Source: Phragmites australis
Lineage: Eukaryota; Streptophyta; Magnoliopsida; Poales; Poaceae
Assembly: GCF_958298935.1 (NCBI RefSeq)
Contig: NC_084925.1
Coordinates: 11,467,001 to 11,531,000 of the forward strand
DNA: 64,000 nt
Direction of reading: 5' to 3'
The notes under the pieces were generated by a model. It saw only the letters and a list, made by a program, of their open reading frames with translations. It had not been told where the DNA came from and ran no database searches. This document shows positions 46,601-58,497 of this stretch, one piece after another. The position numbers and the translations under genes are program-made. Position 1 is the stretch's first letter. Every line of letters starts with the position of its first letter.

Positions 46601-47590
46601 TCCTTCAGTGGAATAAGTTGGATGCTTGATAGTAGATGCACCAATCATGTGACTGGAGAGATGAGCATGTTCTCATTAATTGAAGATAATGGCGGATCAC
46701 ATGAAAACATTGTGTTTGGTGATGATGGGAAAGGAGAGGTAATGGGTCTAGGTAAAATTGCTATCTCAAATAATCATTCAATTTCCAATATACTTCTTGT
46801 TAAGTCTTTGAGCTACAATTTATTGTCTATGTCACAACTTTATAAAATAGGCTACAATTATCTTTTTACTAATGAGGATGTGACCGTCTCTAGAAGGGAT
46901 GACTCCTCAATAGCTTTCACGGGTCGTTTGAAGGGCAAGCTTTATCTTGTTGATTTTCCAATGAATAAAGTGAAGCTTGAGACTTGTTTGATTGCTAGGT
47001 CTAGTATGGGTTGGTTATAGCACCATCGACTAGCCCATGTTAGAATGAAAAATTTATCTAAACTTCTAAAGGGGGAGCATATCCTAGGACTAATGAATGT
47101 TTCTTTTGAGAAAGATAGGATTTGTAGTGCATGTCAAGTGGGAAAGTAAGTTGGAGCTCCACACCCCGTCAAGAATGTGATGACAACAACAAGACCATTA
47201 AAACTTCTCCACATGAATCTATTTGGACTAATTACCAACATAAGCATCGACGGTAACAAGTATGGTTTAGTTATTGTTGATTATTATTATTGTTTCACGT
47301 GAGTATTCTTTTTGCATGATAAAAGTGAAGTTCAAGCAACAATAAAAAAATTTGTAAGAAGAGCCCAAAATGAGTTTGATGTGAAGATCAAGAAAGTAAG
47401 AAGTAACAACGGAACCGAGTTCAAGAACACACAAGTTGAAGACTTTCTTGATGAAGAAGGCATCAAGCATGAGTTTTCGGCTCCCTACTCCCCTCAACAA
47501 AATGGTATGGTCGAAAGGAAGAATATGACTCTCATTGAGTCAGCAAGAATCATGCTTGATGAATACAATATTTTGGATCAATTTTAGGCA
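46601..47590 (+). pseudogene. Protease end, pre-integrase and inactive integrase core
   Basis: The protease site reads WMLDSRCTNHVTGE where the family has DSGCTNHMTG: the Gly of the triad is Arg (GGA to AGA). GAG-pre-integrase HHRLAHVRMKNLSKL follows a TAG at 47018. In the integrase core the first Asp (HMDLFG) is Asn (HMNLFG, 47212) and the second (RSDNGTEF) is Asn (RSNNGTEF, 47399); only the Glu in MVERKN remains. A TGA at 47300 stands where Trp is expected (FT-stop-VFFLHDK). The core is therefore catalytically dead as well as interrupted. Confidence 0.85.
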
Positions 47591-49280
47591 AAAGCCATCA
47601 ACACTGCATGACATGCCATCAACCGGTTGTACCTCCACAAGATCTTGAAGAAGACCGCTTACGAGCTTTTAACCGGTAACATGCCAAATATATCATACCT
47701 AAGAATTTTTTTTGTAGTATATGCTTCATTCTAAATAAGAATGTCAAAAGTTCTAAATTTGCACCTAAGGTTGATGAATGATTTTTGCTTCGATATGGAT
47801 CAAATCTCTATACATACCATGTTTTCAACAAAATCACCAGTTATTTTGAAATCGCACGTGATGTGATATTTGATGAGATTAACGGCTCTCAAGTAGAGAA
47901 AGTTGATCCTAATATTTTAGGTGATGAAGAAATTTCAAGTGAGATGATAAAAAAGATTGCAATATGTGAAATCAAGCCTCAAGAGCCCCAAGAGTTACAA
48001 GTGTCCGAAGATGATCAAGATCAACCCTCCTCGACAACTCAAGTGGAGCCACCTACATCAATTCAAGATCAAGACTAAGGTCAAGATAAATCTCATGATG
48101 ACTCCAACAATTTCCTTGATGATGATGAAGATGGAGACATTCAAACCCACTCCCAAGTGCCACATCCAAGAGTTTATCAAAGCATCCAAAGATATCACCC
48201 CGTCGACAATATCCTTCGTAATATACAAAAGGAGGTAACAATATGTTCAATAATTGCAATTTTTTGTGAATATTACACTTTTGTTTCATCTTTAGAGTCT
48301 TTGAAGGTAGAAGACACACTTGGAGATCTGGATTGGGTGATGGCCATGCAAGAAGAGCTTAACAACTTCACATGGAAGTCTAGTCCTTGATAGAAGGACC
48401 CAATCAAAATGTGATTGGCACCAAATAGGTTTTCTGCAATAAGCAAAATGATAATGGGATTGTGACAAGAAACAAGGTACGGTTAGTTGCTTAAGGCTTC
48501 ACTCAAATAGAAGGTTTGAAATTTTGTGAGACTTATACTCCCGTTGCTAGGTTTGATTCAATTCATATATTACTTTCCTATGCTACTCACCATAATTTTA
48601 AGGTATATCAAATGGATGTGAAGAGTGCATTTCTCAATGGTCCAATCTCCGAATTGGTGTATGTGGAGCAACCACTAGGATTTGAAGATCCCAAGTTCCC
48701 TAACCATGTGTATAAACTCCATAAGACGCTCTATGGGCTTAAGCAAAAACCTAGAGCATAGTATGAATATCTTAGGGATTTTCTCATCAAAAAGAGTTTT
48801 GAAATAAACAAAGCCGATACTACTCTATTCACTAAAAGAGTTGATAATGATTTATTTGTTTGCCAAATATATGTCGATGATATTATATTTAGTTCTACTA
48901 ATCAATCCTTTTGTGAAGAATTTAGTAGAATTATAACTAAGAGGTTTGAGATGTCAATGATGGAGGAATTGAAATTCTTCCTAGAATTTTCAAATTAAGC
49001 AACTCAAGGAAGGGACATTCATATGTTAAACCAAATACATCAAGGATATGCTCAAAAAGTTTGATATGGAGAATGCCAACCCTATCAAGACTCCCATGCA
49101 AGCTAATGGATATCTCAACCTAAATGAAGAAGGTAAGGCCATGGATTAAAAGGTATATTGCTCCATGATTGCATCCCTACTTTACCTTTGTGCATATATG
49201 CCCGATATAGTTCTTAGTGTGTGGATGTGTGCAAGATTTTAAGCCACTCTAAAAGAGTGTCATTTGGTGGCTATTAATAG
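47591..49280 (+). pseudogene. Integrase C-terminus, reverse transcriptase, partial RNase H
   Basis: The linker (47785-48078, acidic and Gln/Pro-rich) leads to the reverse transcriptase. FCETYTPVARFDSIHILLSY, YQMDVKSAFLNGPISELVYV and YKLHKTLYGLKQKPRA come before a TAG where Trp is usual (PRAWYE). Then follow RDFLIKKSFEINKADTTLF and the intact catalytic ICQIYVDDIIFSSTN near 48860-48905. RNase H is only a trace (SLLYLCAYMPDIVLSVWMC near 49170-49230), and the remainder of pol is missing. Confidence 0.8.
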
Positions 49281-49284
49281 AAAT

Positions 49285-49352
49285 CTTAGATATTTAGTAG
49301 CTAGGAGCTTGCGAAAATCTTAGATATTTGGTAGCTAGGAGCTTGCGAAAAT
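49285..49352. repeat. 34-bp tandem duplication
   Basis: CTTAGATATTTRGTAGCTAG followed by GAGCTTGCGAAAAT, twice (49285-49318, 49319-49352), with one difference. It sits at the point where the RNase H coding sequence ends. Confidence 0.95.
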
Positions 49353-50290
49353 CTTGTTTTTAGAGGTATTTTCAAAAAGGATTTGTTTCTTTGACCTTAT
49401 GATCCCGTTTTTCTACTTGTGATTATTGTTATGTATTGTTGTTTGTTGACTGATCACAAGTGGTAAAACTTCTTATATGTCCAACTGATCAAGTTCTCAA
49501 AAGTCCAAATCAATTTTTGAGCTCAAATTCTCTCAAATGTATCTCAGCTATCCTTCAGAACCTGGATATTCCGGACTATCCTGGATGTTCCAAATTTTGG
49601 AAGTCCTTTTGGATGCCTCAGTATCTCAACTTCTACAGAACCCAAAAGTTCCAGATTCTGTCAATTCATCTGGAAGTTTCAAGTCCATTCCGAATGACCC
49701 CTCTCGGTCTCTCCAACACGAATCAATACGGAAGTTCTGAGTACACCCGGAAGTTCCAGATTCTGGAAATTATAATTCTATCTGAGAGAGAGAGAGATCC
49801 CCCTTCATTCAAACACTTTCATCCTCTCTCTCTCTCTCTCTCTCTCACCCTCTCACCCCATTGGAGTTCTCACCGGCGATTTCAAGTTTTCACCATCAAA
49901 ATCTCGAGTTCTTCACCAAGTTAACTCCTCATGTGGTCAAAATCTCCGGCCCTCTCTCCGAATCAACTCCGGGTTCTTCGATTGAACTCAAAGATATCTT
50001 TCAAAACCGACATTCCCGATCTCTCAATGTAGAGCCTTAGAGTCGATTTCCTCTGGTGGATCAGTTCCTTATCTATCATTGAGTCATGACTTATAAGGGT
50101 TTGTGATTCTGTTGGTTAAATCTCAATAATCCTTGATTTAAGCCCATACTCGAGCAACCTGGAAGTTCCAGGTTGGACCCAGAAGTTCTGGGTTGTCCAG
50201 ATTTTGAACCTAAGTCATGCCTTTAGCTCCAGTTCTTGTCCAATCAATTCCATATCTCAAACATATCATTCATATCTATAACAGGGTTGT
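49353..50290. other. Non-coding stretch between pol and the extra ORF
   Basis: No coding signal. GGAAGTTCCAGATTCTGG-like words recur (for example near 49630-49760 and 50160), as in the LTR U3. A (GA)n run at 49784-49796 and a (CT)n run at 49816-49846 are present. Confidence 0.6.
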
Positions 50291-50295
50291 TTGAG

Positions 50296-51914
50296 ATGGC
50301 TGGAAGTGACAGGGTTTTGCAAACTTTTAAAAGAAGGGTTAAATCCAAGCATGATCCTAGAAATCAAGGGGGGGATGATGGTGATGATGATGATCAAAGT
50401 GGGAGGTGGTTGTGGTCAGCGGTTCGTGTCTCCGATTGGACGTGTCAAGCAAGGAGTCTGCAAGGTCATTCAAAAGCAACCAGAATCACGCTCGGGCGGC
50501 ATTCGCATCAATGAGCCTGCTCAAATGGTTAATGTGCCCCGTGGTGGTGCTCTACGACAAAGGAGGGGAAAGAAAGCTATTGGCCGCAGTAGTATAATAG
50601 AAAAGGAGGTAACCACTGAGTCCAATAATGAAGATGAAGAGATGGAAGAGGCTATGGGGCAACAAGAAGAGAGGATTGTTTTGCCACCTTTGAAGCTTTG
50701 TAAACCTTACAATGCAGCTATGAGTTCAAGTGGGAAGGGCAGAAGGGTGATAAATTACATGGACAAGTTTGGTAAATGCAAGAAGGAAAGATCCATTCTT
50801 GTATGAGAAGAATGTATTGAATTCTTGATTTTGTAGTGACTTTCAATCCGACTTGTATGAAACCATGATCCTTCCAAAGAAGAAGCATGTCACTCCCATG
50901 CAATGGATAGACTGGCAGTATATGGCCAAGAAGAATGATCTAACCTTCAATGAGGTCATAGCTGCTTGTGAGCACAAGAAAGTCAAGAAAATCATGGCTT
51001 TGAAGTATGATTGGAGTGTTGAAGTGATTGCTCAATTCTATGATACACTTCATTATGATCATGAAGCCAACCAAACTATGCATTGGATGATTGAAGGTGA
51101 AAGGTAAAAAATCAAGTGTAGTGCTTTTGGTCGTTTGTTTGGGTTTGACGTTCGTGACACTAACAAGTCCAAGATTCACAATGAGCAGCGTCTTTCCACC
51201 AACGAAATAGACTTTATGTATGATGACAATCTTGGTGAAGTGGTATATGGAACAACCAAGGGCATGCGGCCATTCTATAAGTATCTTAATCTTTTGTTTC
51301 ATGCCACTCTAGCTCTCAAAAGTGGTGATGTCACTGGTGTTCAATCCATCACAAGAAACTTGCTTGCTGAGATGGCGAATGAAGGTGAGCCCTTTAGTGT
51401 GGTTGACTTCATTTGGGAAGAGATTCACACCACATCTCACACCCCAATCAAGAGTTGTGCTTATGATTCTTATATCATGTTCATGATTGAAAAAGTGACA
51501 AAGAAGGAATTCTTCAAGGAAGTCAAGCATGAGCCATTGATGATTAGATTGATGAGCACCAAATCAACCTCTATGTCATCTTCTCGAGCAGCACCTCGGA
51601 GGGGTCCTTCTCCTCTTACACGTCAGTTTTCGTCTTCTTCATCGCCTATCAGTGCTATGCTTAAGGCTATCTTTGGTGTGTGCAAAAGCAATGCCATGAA
51701 GATTCGAGAGTACAAGGCAAGCACCAATGCCAAGTTGAAGAAGATTGAAATGCGGCAAAAGGACATTCGTCGCCACTTGGGCATTGAGCCTCCATGTTCA
51801 CCAGTCATATCTGAGGAGGAGAGCAAGCCCGAGGTGTTTGAGGACCCATGGGCTTGGTATGATCTTGCCCAAGTTGCTGCAGAGGGTGTCGGACCTTCGC
51901 ATGAAGCTGCCTAA
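50296..51914 (+). pseudogene. Extra ORF downstream of pol (retrotransposon ORF of unknown role)
   Basis: Starts at ATG 50296 (MRWLEVTGFCKLLKEG in one frame, MAGSDRVLQTFKRRVKS in the other; the second looks original). After frame changes it reads MYETMILPKKKHVTPMQWID, YDWSVEVIAQFYDTLHYDHE and MHWMIEGER, then a TAA, CSAFGRLFGFDV, and a long open 51135-51914 frame. That frame has NEIDFMYDDNLGEVVYGTTK, HATLALKSGDVTGVQS, FSVVDFIWEEIHTTSHTPIK, SYIMFMIEKVTKKEFFKE, a Ser/Arg-rich linker, a probable coiled coil and an acidic Trp-containing end. I know this ORF type as a common retrotransposon hypothetical protein in grasses, with resemblance to the Athila ORF1 family. No signal peptide or membrane segment is visible, so calling it an envelope would be unjustified. 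Confidence 0.65.
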
Positions 51915-51936
51915 TCATCCGAAGAAGATGAAGAAG

Positions 51937-52096
51937 AAGGAGGAAATGACAGAGAAGAGGAAAACTGTGGGGAACCGTCCAGGTAATATTCCAATTAGTC
52001 ACATCATTTGTGGAATAAGGAGGAAATGACAGAGAAGAGGAAAATTGTGGCGAACCGTCCAGGTAATATTCCAATTAGTCACATCATTTGTGGAAT
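51937..52096. repeat. 80-bp tandem duplication across an insertion junction
   Basis: Copies at 51937-52016 and 52017-52096 differ at two or three bases (for example C/T at 51965/52045 and G/C at 51971/52051). Each contains the last 29 bp of the host sequence plus the first 51 bp of the LTR-like element that starts TGTGGCGAACCGTCC. Confidence 0.9.
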
Positions 52097-55000
52097 CACG
52101 ACTCTCATGACTAAACGGAATATCACCCCGGTAGTCCCGGCATGTGTTTTCTTCCAGGATCGGAACACACACCTTTACAACAAGCACATCATCACGAGAT
52201 ATAATAAAGAGTGAGTAATTAAAAATAAGTTACAAGTCTTTAGGTAATTCAAGCTTTACAACAAAATACATGATTCAAACATATGTAGAGTAATTACACA
52301 GCGGAAAGTACACAACTACAAAAGATGGGTAGCGCCGGTTGCCCTAAGATACCACCCCAAAATATCCACATATGAGTAGTAGGCATTACTCCTGCCTGTC
52401 GCCAACAACGGTGGGTGTAAAGTAGCCAAATACAAATTCTTCCTCACCTGAAAAGCAAAATAAGCACGTGAGTACGAAGGTACTCGCAAGACTTAATACA
52501 TAGTGGGCACTTATAAATAGCCCGACTCCAAGGAGAATGCATTTTTGGGTAAAGTAGCAAGGACTCAGCCACAAAGGGTTAAATGACATTTACCATGCGA
52601 AAGCGATTTGGACTCAAGTGTAAGCACCTACACCTAACTTAACATCCTTGTACCACGAGATCATCAACATAACATAGTTGTATTTTAACCGTAGCAACTC
52701 ATCATCAGCATCACCATCCACTAACCATCATACCACAATAACATCTCAATACTGAATCTCTACGATTGATGTGGATGGACAATAGCTTGCTCATGATCGA
52801 GAGCGCCGCAATTCGAATTGATCTTACACCCTACAGGGGTACCTTTTTACCCACACGATATGAGGACCATTCGGCTTGTTCCACCCGCTAAAGTGCACAG
52901 AAGGGGGTACTCATGACAACCTTTCCCAATTGAGCCTCGACCGTTTCAACATGCACTGGTAGGTGCAGAGGTCCACTAGAGCTACTCACGGAGAACCCCA
53001 GTTACGTCTAAAGGTGTGGAGGTAACTAGAACTACTCTCCGAACAAACTAGATACCTCTACAAGCCTATTATGCTCACACCACCTTTACGATGTTACCTC
53101 TACAAGCCTATTATACCTACGACACCATACGCCCACAAGCCAAAAGATCACAGCTGCAAAAGGTATTCAGCTTATCTACCATTATATTGGCATGTGGTTA
53201 CTACAGAAAGTGCAAAAGCCAACAGCAACAACGGATGGTGCTTAATCGACTCAAGCGGGCCTAAAGCATCCAAGACTCCCTTCTCGGGCCATCCCTATCG
53301 TCCTCTCAAATCTCGTCTCATCCTCACTAACTCATACATCCCATCACCATCTTTGTGCAATAGAAGTAAGCCCTAAGCTCGCGAACGATGACCGAACCAT
53401 CACTCGACTTCTACCGATGACCTAAGCCTTGCTAAGCATAACATGTTCATTTTAGGTTAGACTATTCAAAGCTATACCCAGGGCTACAAAGGATCAAGAG
53501 ATAACAATACTAAGGAAAGGCAATGCAACAAATAGGATCTACTCCAAAAAATGATGTATGACTTATTGACAATGCAACATACATAAAGCATAATTTATCA
53601 CTTGACACAATATAGGATCCAAAATAATGGGATGAAAATACTTAGATGTTTACCTTGTGGTTCAGCTTGATCACAAACAGCAAAAGAAGCAACCTCAGGA
53701 TCTCCCTCGATCATGCCCACGTTAATTCTGGTCCTTTGTTCACTAAAGAGAACGCGTGCAATGATGAGTATGAGAGAGATGTGATGATATTTGCTACATG
53801 ATGTATAAAAGTAAATAATGCATCACAAGATCAAGCTAAGAGCATACGACATACAAAGGAACAAAGTAGACTTGCGAACTAAACTACGTTGGAAGTTGAT
53901 AGAAGTCCTTATAGTCCGGGTCAGACTGGAGTATCTAGGTTCAGACCCTCCGGGTGAGGCCGGACCTTCCAGGTCAACCTCCGGTTTGGGTTCTCAGTTA
54001 ACTCCTAACTCAAAGTAGTCCGGACTATCCGGGCTAGGTCGAATACTCCGGGTTAGCCGGAATGTCCGGGTTTTACTCCGAGAGAGGCTCTCAGTTAATT
54101 TTAAACAAAATTACTCAGAGTCTCCGGGTGGACCCAGATACTTCGGATGGTGGCAGACCAGATTCTTGCGGTGATTCTCGTGGGCAATTCAATTGTGCAT
54201 GTTAATCCATTCCACCTAAACATGTATAAGGACTAGTACAAGGGTTCTAAACTCAAAACACACCCTAAACTCTAATGATTTTTTGAACACAAATCAACGA
54301 GGTTCTCACTGGGCTACCCAGACTATCCATGTTCTACCAAGAGTGTCCGGGTTCCTGCAAAACATGATTTCACGGTGATTCATCGATCGATTCAACTTGC
54401 ATGTTGAAATACACACTACCAAACAAGAAATGGCACTAATGCCTTAGTTCTAGACCTACCATACTCACTCTAGCAACACGACTTACTAACTTCACCTCAT
54501 TCAACATCCTTTTAGCTCTAACGCCTCAAGAACTTGACATTGCTCCTCCATTCATCATTCGCACCTGCGAAACACGAATCCTACCCAACCAAACCCGCAT
54601 TCTTACTAAAGGAAACCCTAAGGACTTACCCAAGTCCTCGTTGGGGGATGGTGACCTTCGGTTGGAGAAGAAATCCACGGGGGAAGCTTGGAGAGGAGAT
54701 GAACAATGGGCTGAAATTTTTAGAGAACAAGGTGGTGAGAAAATTGATTGCAAAACCTTCAAACTTTCATGCATGTGAGAATGAAACAGATGGATGTGAA
54801 GCTAGAGAGGTGGGGATTTTAGGGGTATAACATGCACACCTTGATTTCTTGTTCTTGAGTGGGATTTTTGAGGAGAAAGAGTGAGAGTGTGAGCTTGACA
54901 GAGGGAGGGAGAGCAGTTGTCTTTCTCCTTGGCTGGTTGAGAGAGTGAGAGTGAGAGGCGTGGGGAGAGAAGGGAGAGGTGGGGGCTGCAACTGAGAGAG

Positions 55001-55173
55001 AGAGGGAGGGGATGTGGGCTAGCTCTGCAACTGAGAGAGAGAGGGAGGGGATGTGGGCTAGCTCAAGTGGGCCTCAAGAGCAACAGAGACAAGTAGTGTT
55101 CAGCTTAATATCATTTCTTTCTCTCCCCAATCTATTAGCCTAAAAGAGAGCTTACCATATATCTTAGGATTCA
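52046..55173. mobile_element. Candidate solo LTR nested in the Sirevirus
   Basis: Begins TGTGGCGAACCGTCC and ends CTTAGGATTCA (TG...CA). The 5-bp words AAAAT at 52041-52045 and 55174-55178 are a plausible target duplication. The interior (tacacctaac... and the reverse-looking TTTACCCACACGATATGAGG near 52847) has the feel of a large Gypsy LTR, and no gag or pol was found. Sequence after 55178 matches the conserved pre-LTR end of the host Sirevirus (TTATGTTGTCATCAATCACC), so the right edge must lie between about 55070 and 55195 in any case. The exact right end is less certain than the left. Confidence 0.55.
54986..55063. repeat. 39-bp perfect tandem duplication in a GA-rich tract
   Basis: CTGCAACTGAGAGAGAGAGG, then GAGGGGATGTGGGCTAGCT, repeated exactly at 54986 and 55025. 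It lies in a purine-rich stretch (54850-55070). Confidence 0.95.
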
Positions 55174-55243
55174 AAAATCTTTAATTCAATTATCTTTCAT
55201 AAGCCTTAATTATGTTGTCATCAATCACCAAAAAGGGCAAGAT

Positions 55244-56748
55244 TGAAAGTGCATCTATACCCCCTACGTGGGTTTTGGATAATTTATGACAAACAATTAA
55301 GGGACTAATGAGTTTAATGAGATTATGAACAAGTATTAGTCTCATTGAAGAAGTTAAAAGATGTTGGTGTCCCTCGAAAAGAAAGAGAAGCAACACATGG
55401 CTACTTAATAGATTTAAATTATTATTTTTAATTGAGTATAGGTATGTCTTCTATCAAGAGGGATGCGTATAAATTGACTTGAAGATATCTCAGTTCTCAA
55501 AGTATCTATTTAGCCTAAAGATCAGAGACACAAAACTCACCACGAACACTGAAAAACTCTAGTGTGCTAACTATACCCGGATGTTCCAGGCTAATCCAAA
55601 AGTTCTGGATAATCGGACCCTCTGGATTTTCTCTGAAATAGGGTTCTCATGTGAAAGTTCTTTTTGGACTCGGAAGTTCCAGATGGGGTCTGGAACCTCC
55701 TGATAGTGGACATGATATCCAGAAGCTCCGGATTGTTTCCGATTTGGGGTCTTCGGGTTGAACTAAGTTTTGGACCTGGAAGTTCCGGGTAAATCCGAAA
55801 CCTTCGGATTCTGTTAAATCGTCGAGGCTCTAAGTGAAGCTAACACATGGCAATCCGGAAGTTCCAAACAAATCCGAATATTCCGGATTGAGCCAGAATT
55901 CACTGCAACGGCTAGTTTAGGGGGATTATGTATAAATACTCCCTCACCTCCTCTCATGGTCTACTGACCTAACCCATGACAAACCCAATGAAGACACCTC
56001 TAGAGCTCTCCCTACTCCCTTTGGCTTCAAGTTTTGCTAGTTTTTAAAAGTTGGGTGAGGGATTTGAGATTGAGTTCTAGTGAGCATCATTCCCATCTTT
56101 GACCACTTAAAGTCATCATCAAGCCACAGCGACATCACGTTTGTTACTCTTGGAGGTTCATCCTCCAAGACGGCTAGACGTCACCCGCTGAGCACCCAAG
56201 TTGTGAAGTGCCGTGGGAAGTTTGTGAAGGCCCCTCCTCAACTCCAAAAGGGAAGAGGATACTTGAGTAAACCCGAGCTCGATCTTTGTGGTCGCTTGGT
56301 GAGGTAAAAGGTTGAAAGAGATCTAACTCTTTGTGAGCTCCTCAATGGAGATGTAGGATCCTTGAATCCAAACTTTGGAAAACAAATCACTTGTCTCCTT
56401 GCTTACTTTATTGTGTTATTATGTTCATTCTTGTTCTAGTTGACTTTTGGGTGATTTGCCCCGATCTACGTGGTTGTGTGATTGTGACTACAGGTGACTT
56501 GTGGAAAGGACTTACTACATCTCTTGTGACATGCGGTACCATCTAGAATCAACTATGAGTGCCTAGGCATTATTGGATTTCGATTTCATACTCTGCATCC
56601 GGAAAGTCCGAGTTGAGCTCAAAACTTGCGGTACTCGAAAGTTCCAGATTTAACCCGAAGGTTCCGGATTCTGTTTAATCCACTGCAAAGTGTTAAGTTT
56701 TCAGGAGCACCTATTCACCCCCCCTCTAGGTGATATCTCAATCCTTCA
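55244..56748 (+). repeat. 3' LTR of the Sirevirus-type element
   Basis: Preceded by the polypurine-like AAAAAGGGCAAGAT; starts TGAAAGTGCATC. TATA box near 55931 (TATAAATACTCC). Clearly diverged from the 5' LTR, including about 65 bp of extra sequence near 55390-55455. Confidence 0.9.
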
Positions 56749-56753
56749 TACAT

Positions 56754-57296
56754 CAGGTTCAGTCAGTTTCAATAGGCATACCTCTCATGTTAGCGTCCCC
56801 TGTTCAGTAGGAGCAAGCTCAAGACACACTACAGCTGGGTACACACTATTCTGTTGCAGGTTTAGACAATAAGTCTTTCCTCCTAGACCCCCTAAAAAAA
56901 GGTAGAGCACAACCCTCCACACCTACTAGAAAGAAATCCGCCACTCCCATTGTGGATAAAGAGCTTAGGCATTGCCCTAGGCAAAATACTGACAGAGCGA
57001 AGCAGACAGTGTAGCTAGAAGATACACCTTGCAAAAGGTGCCAGCAAATGCAACAAGTCCCAGTAGTAGTAGCATCTGTGCAGGGTTCCATGACATAAGG
57101 CCAGGCTCTGTCAGACAAGAATGAAGCTCTTACACTGGATGCTCTTGCTACAGCTGAAGCTATACCAGGTCCAATCCCACTAACTGTGATGGAGAAGTGG
57201 GAGATTGAACAATGCAATGTTCCTCATGGAGAGGTTATAGATGAAGTCCTACTCAGGGACACCAAGAGCAATTTTTCCAATGAATCGGAAAATTAA
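56754..57296 (+). pseudogene. LINE ORF1, last part
   Basis: The frame resumes right after the Copia element with QVQSVSIGIPLMLAS. Basic ORF1 C-terminal motifs follow: KKSATPIVDKELRHCPRQNT (56929-56988) and EKWEIEQCNVPHGEVID (57191-57241), to a stop near 57294. Internal TAG codons appear at about 57013 and 57097. Confidence 0.75.
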
Positions 57297-57778
57297 GCAA
57301 AGTCTGGGGGCGGTGATTTCTTTTGGTTGGTTTTCTACTTGGCTTCCTTAGCTGTGAACTTATTTTGGTTAATGAGTTTGTTTTATTTAGCATATGGTAT
57401 GGTCAGTGTGAATCACTATATTTCACATTACTAATTTTGTGGCTGCAACAGATCTTCTGATACTAAATTAATAGCTACTTGTGTTTATCTGCTTGATGTT
57501 TGGTTGCCTAAACTTCAAACCTAGACCTTAATCCAGGTTCAATCATGGTTCCTTTTCCAATAATGTTGTGATACTTGTATGATTTTTGTTGGATGTTGAT
57601 GTCGCCATTGTTTCTCACTTCTACATATTGCTTGATGCTGATGTCACTCTTTGGTATACCTACTCTGTCATCTCCTGGGTCTAGGACCAGAATTGGATGC
57701 ATGTGTTTCCTATTATGCATACTGGCTATGCTGAGATTCATTCAACAATCAATACTATTTACCAATACAAACAATAGG

Positions 57779-58497
57779 GACTGGGATGTCATGTGTTGGA
57801 ATGTGCATGGAATAAATGCAGATGGTAAATGGAAATTAGTTAGAGAGAAGATTGAAGAATCTGCACGTTCCATTTTTTGTTTGTAGGAGACAAAAAGGGA
57901 ACACTTTGATGCCAAATACATAAAGAATTTTGCTCCACATCATCTTGATAAATATGATTATATCCCATCTAGTGGTGCTTCTGGTGGCATATTAGTCATG
58001 TGGAATAGCTCGCTTTTCACTACGGTAACAATTGACAAATAAGATTTTGCTATCTCAATACAATTTACATCAACTCATAACATGGATACATGGAGACTAG
58101 TTACAGTAGATGGCCCATGTCAAGACCCGGCTAGAACTATCTTTGTCAATTGGCTAAGAGGACAACAAATACCACCTGATGAAAATTGGCTCATCATTGG
58201 AGACTTTAATTTTTACAAATCATTAGAAGATAGAAATAAGTCGGGTGGTAATCTACATGACACTTTCATCTTCAATGATGTGATCGGTCATCTTGGCCTG
58301 GTGGAACTACCTCTCAAAGGAAGAGCATTCACTTGGAGTAGTATGCAGGAAGATCCTCTGTTTGAACAACTTGATTGGTTTTTCACTTTGCTGAATTGGA
58401 CAACTTCCTTCCCAGATACAATGGTCCTCCTTTTGACAAAGATAGTCTCAGATCATATTCCTTGCAAGGTGGCAATTGGAACAAAAATACCGAAGTA
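57779..58497 (+). pseudogene. LINE ORF2 endonuclease domain
   Basis: AP-endonuclease-like fold with its catalytic blocks: WNVHGIN (Asn), ETKRE (Glu; the residue before it is TAG where CAG/Gln is usual), GDFNFYKSLEDRNK (Asp and Asn), and SDHIP (Asp-His). The domain nicks target DNA so the 3' end can prime reverse transcription. Stops at 57885 and 58040 break it. Confidence 0.85.

Larger units (their letters stand above)
42963..56748 (+). mobile_element. Sirevirus-type Copia retrotransposon with an extra 3' ORF
   Basis: LTRs of 1,437 bp (42963-44399) and 1,505 bp (55244-56748) start TGAAAGTGCATC and end TCCTTCA. The 5-bp flanks CACAT (42958-42962) and TACAT (56749-56753) are a target duplication with one transition. 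The order is primer site, gag, protease, integrase, reverse transcriptase, as in Copia. A further ORF region (50.3-51.9 kb) lies between pol and the 3' LTR, and a candidate LTR element sits at 52046-55173. Integrase catalytic residues and the protease active site are mutated, so it cannot move on its own. Confidence 0.9.

Noticed and set aside
50296..51914. Third ORF of the Copia element as an envelope gene
   Set aside because: No signal peptide, membrane segment or cysteine pattern is visible; resemblance is to a gag-like/ORF1 retrotransposon family.
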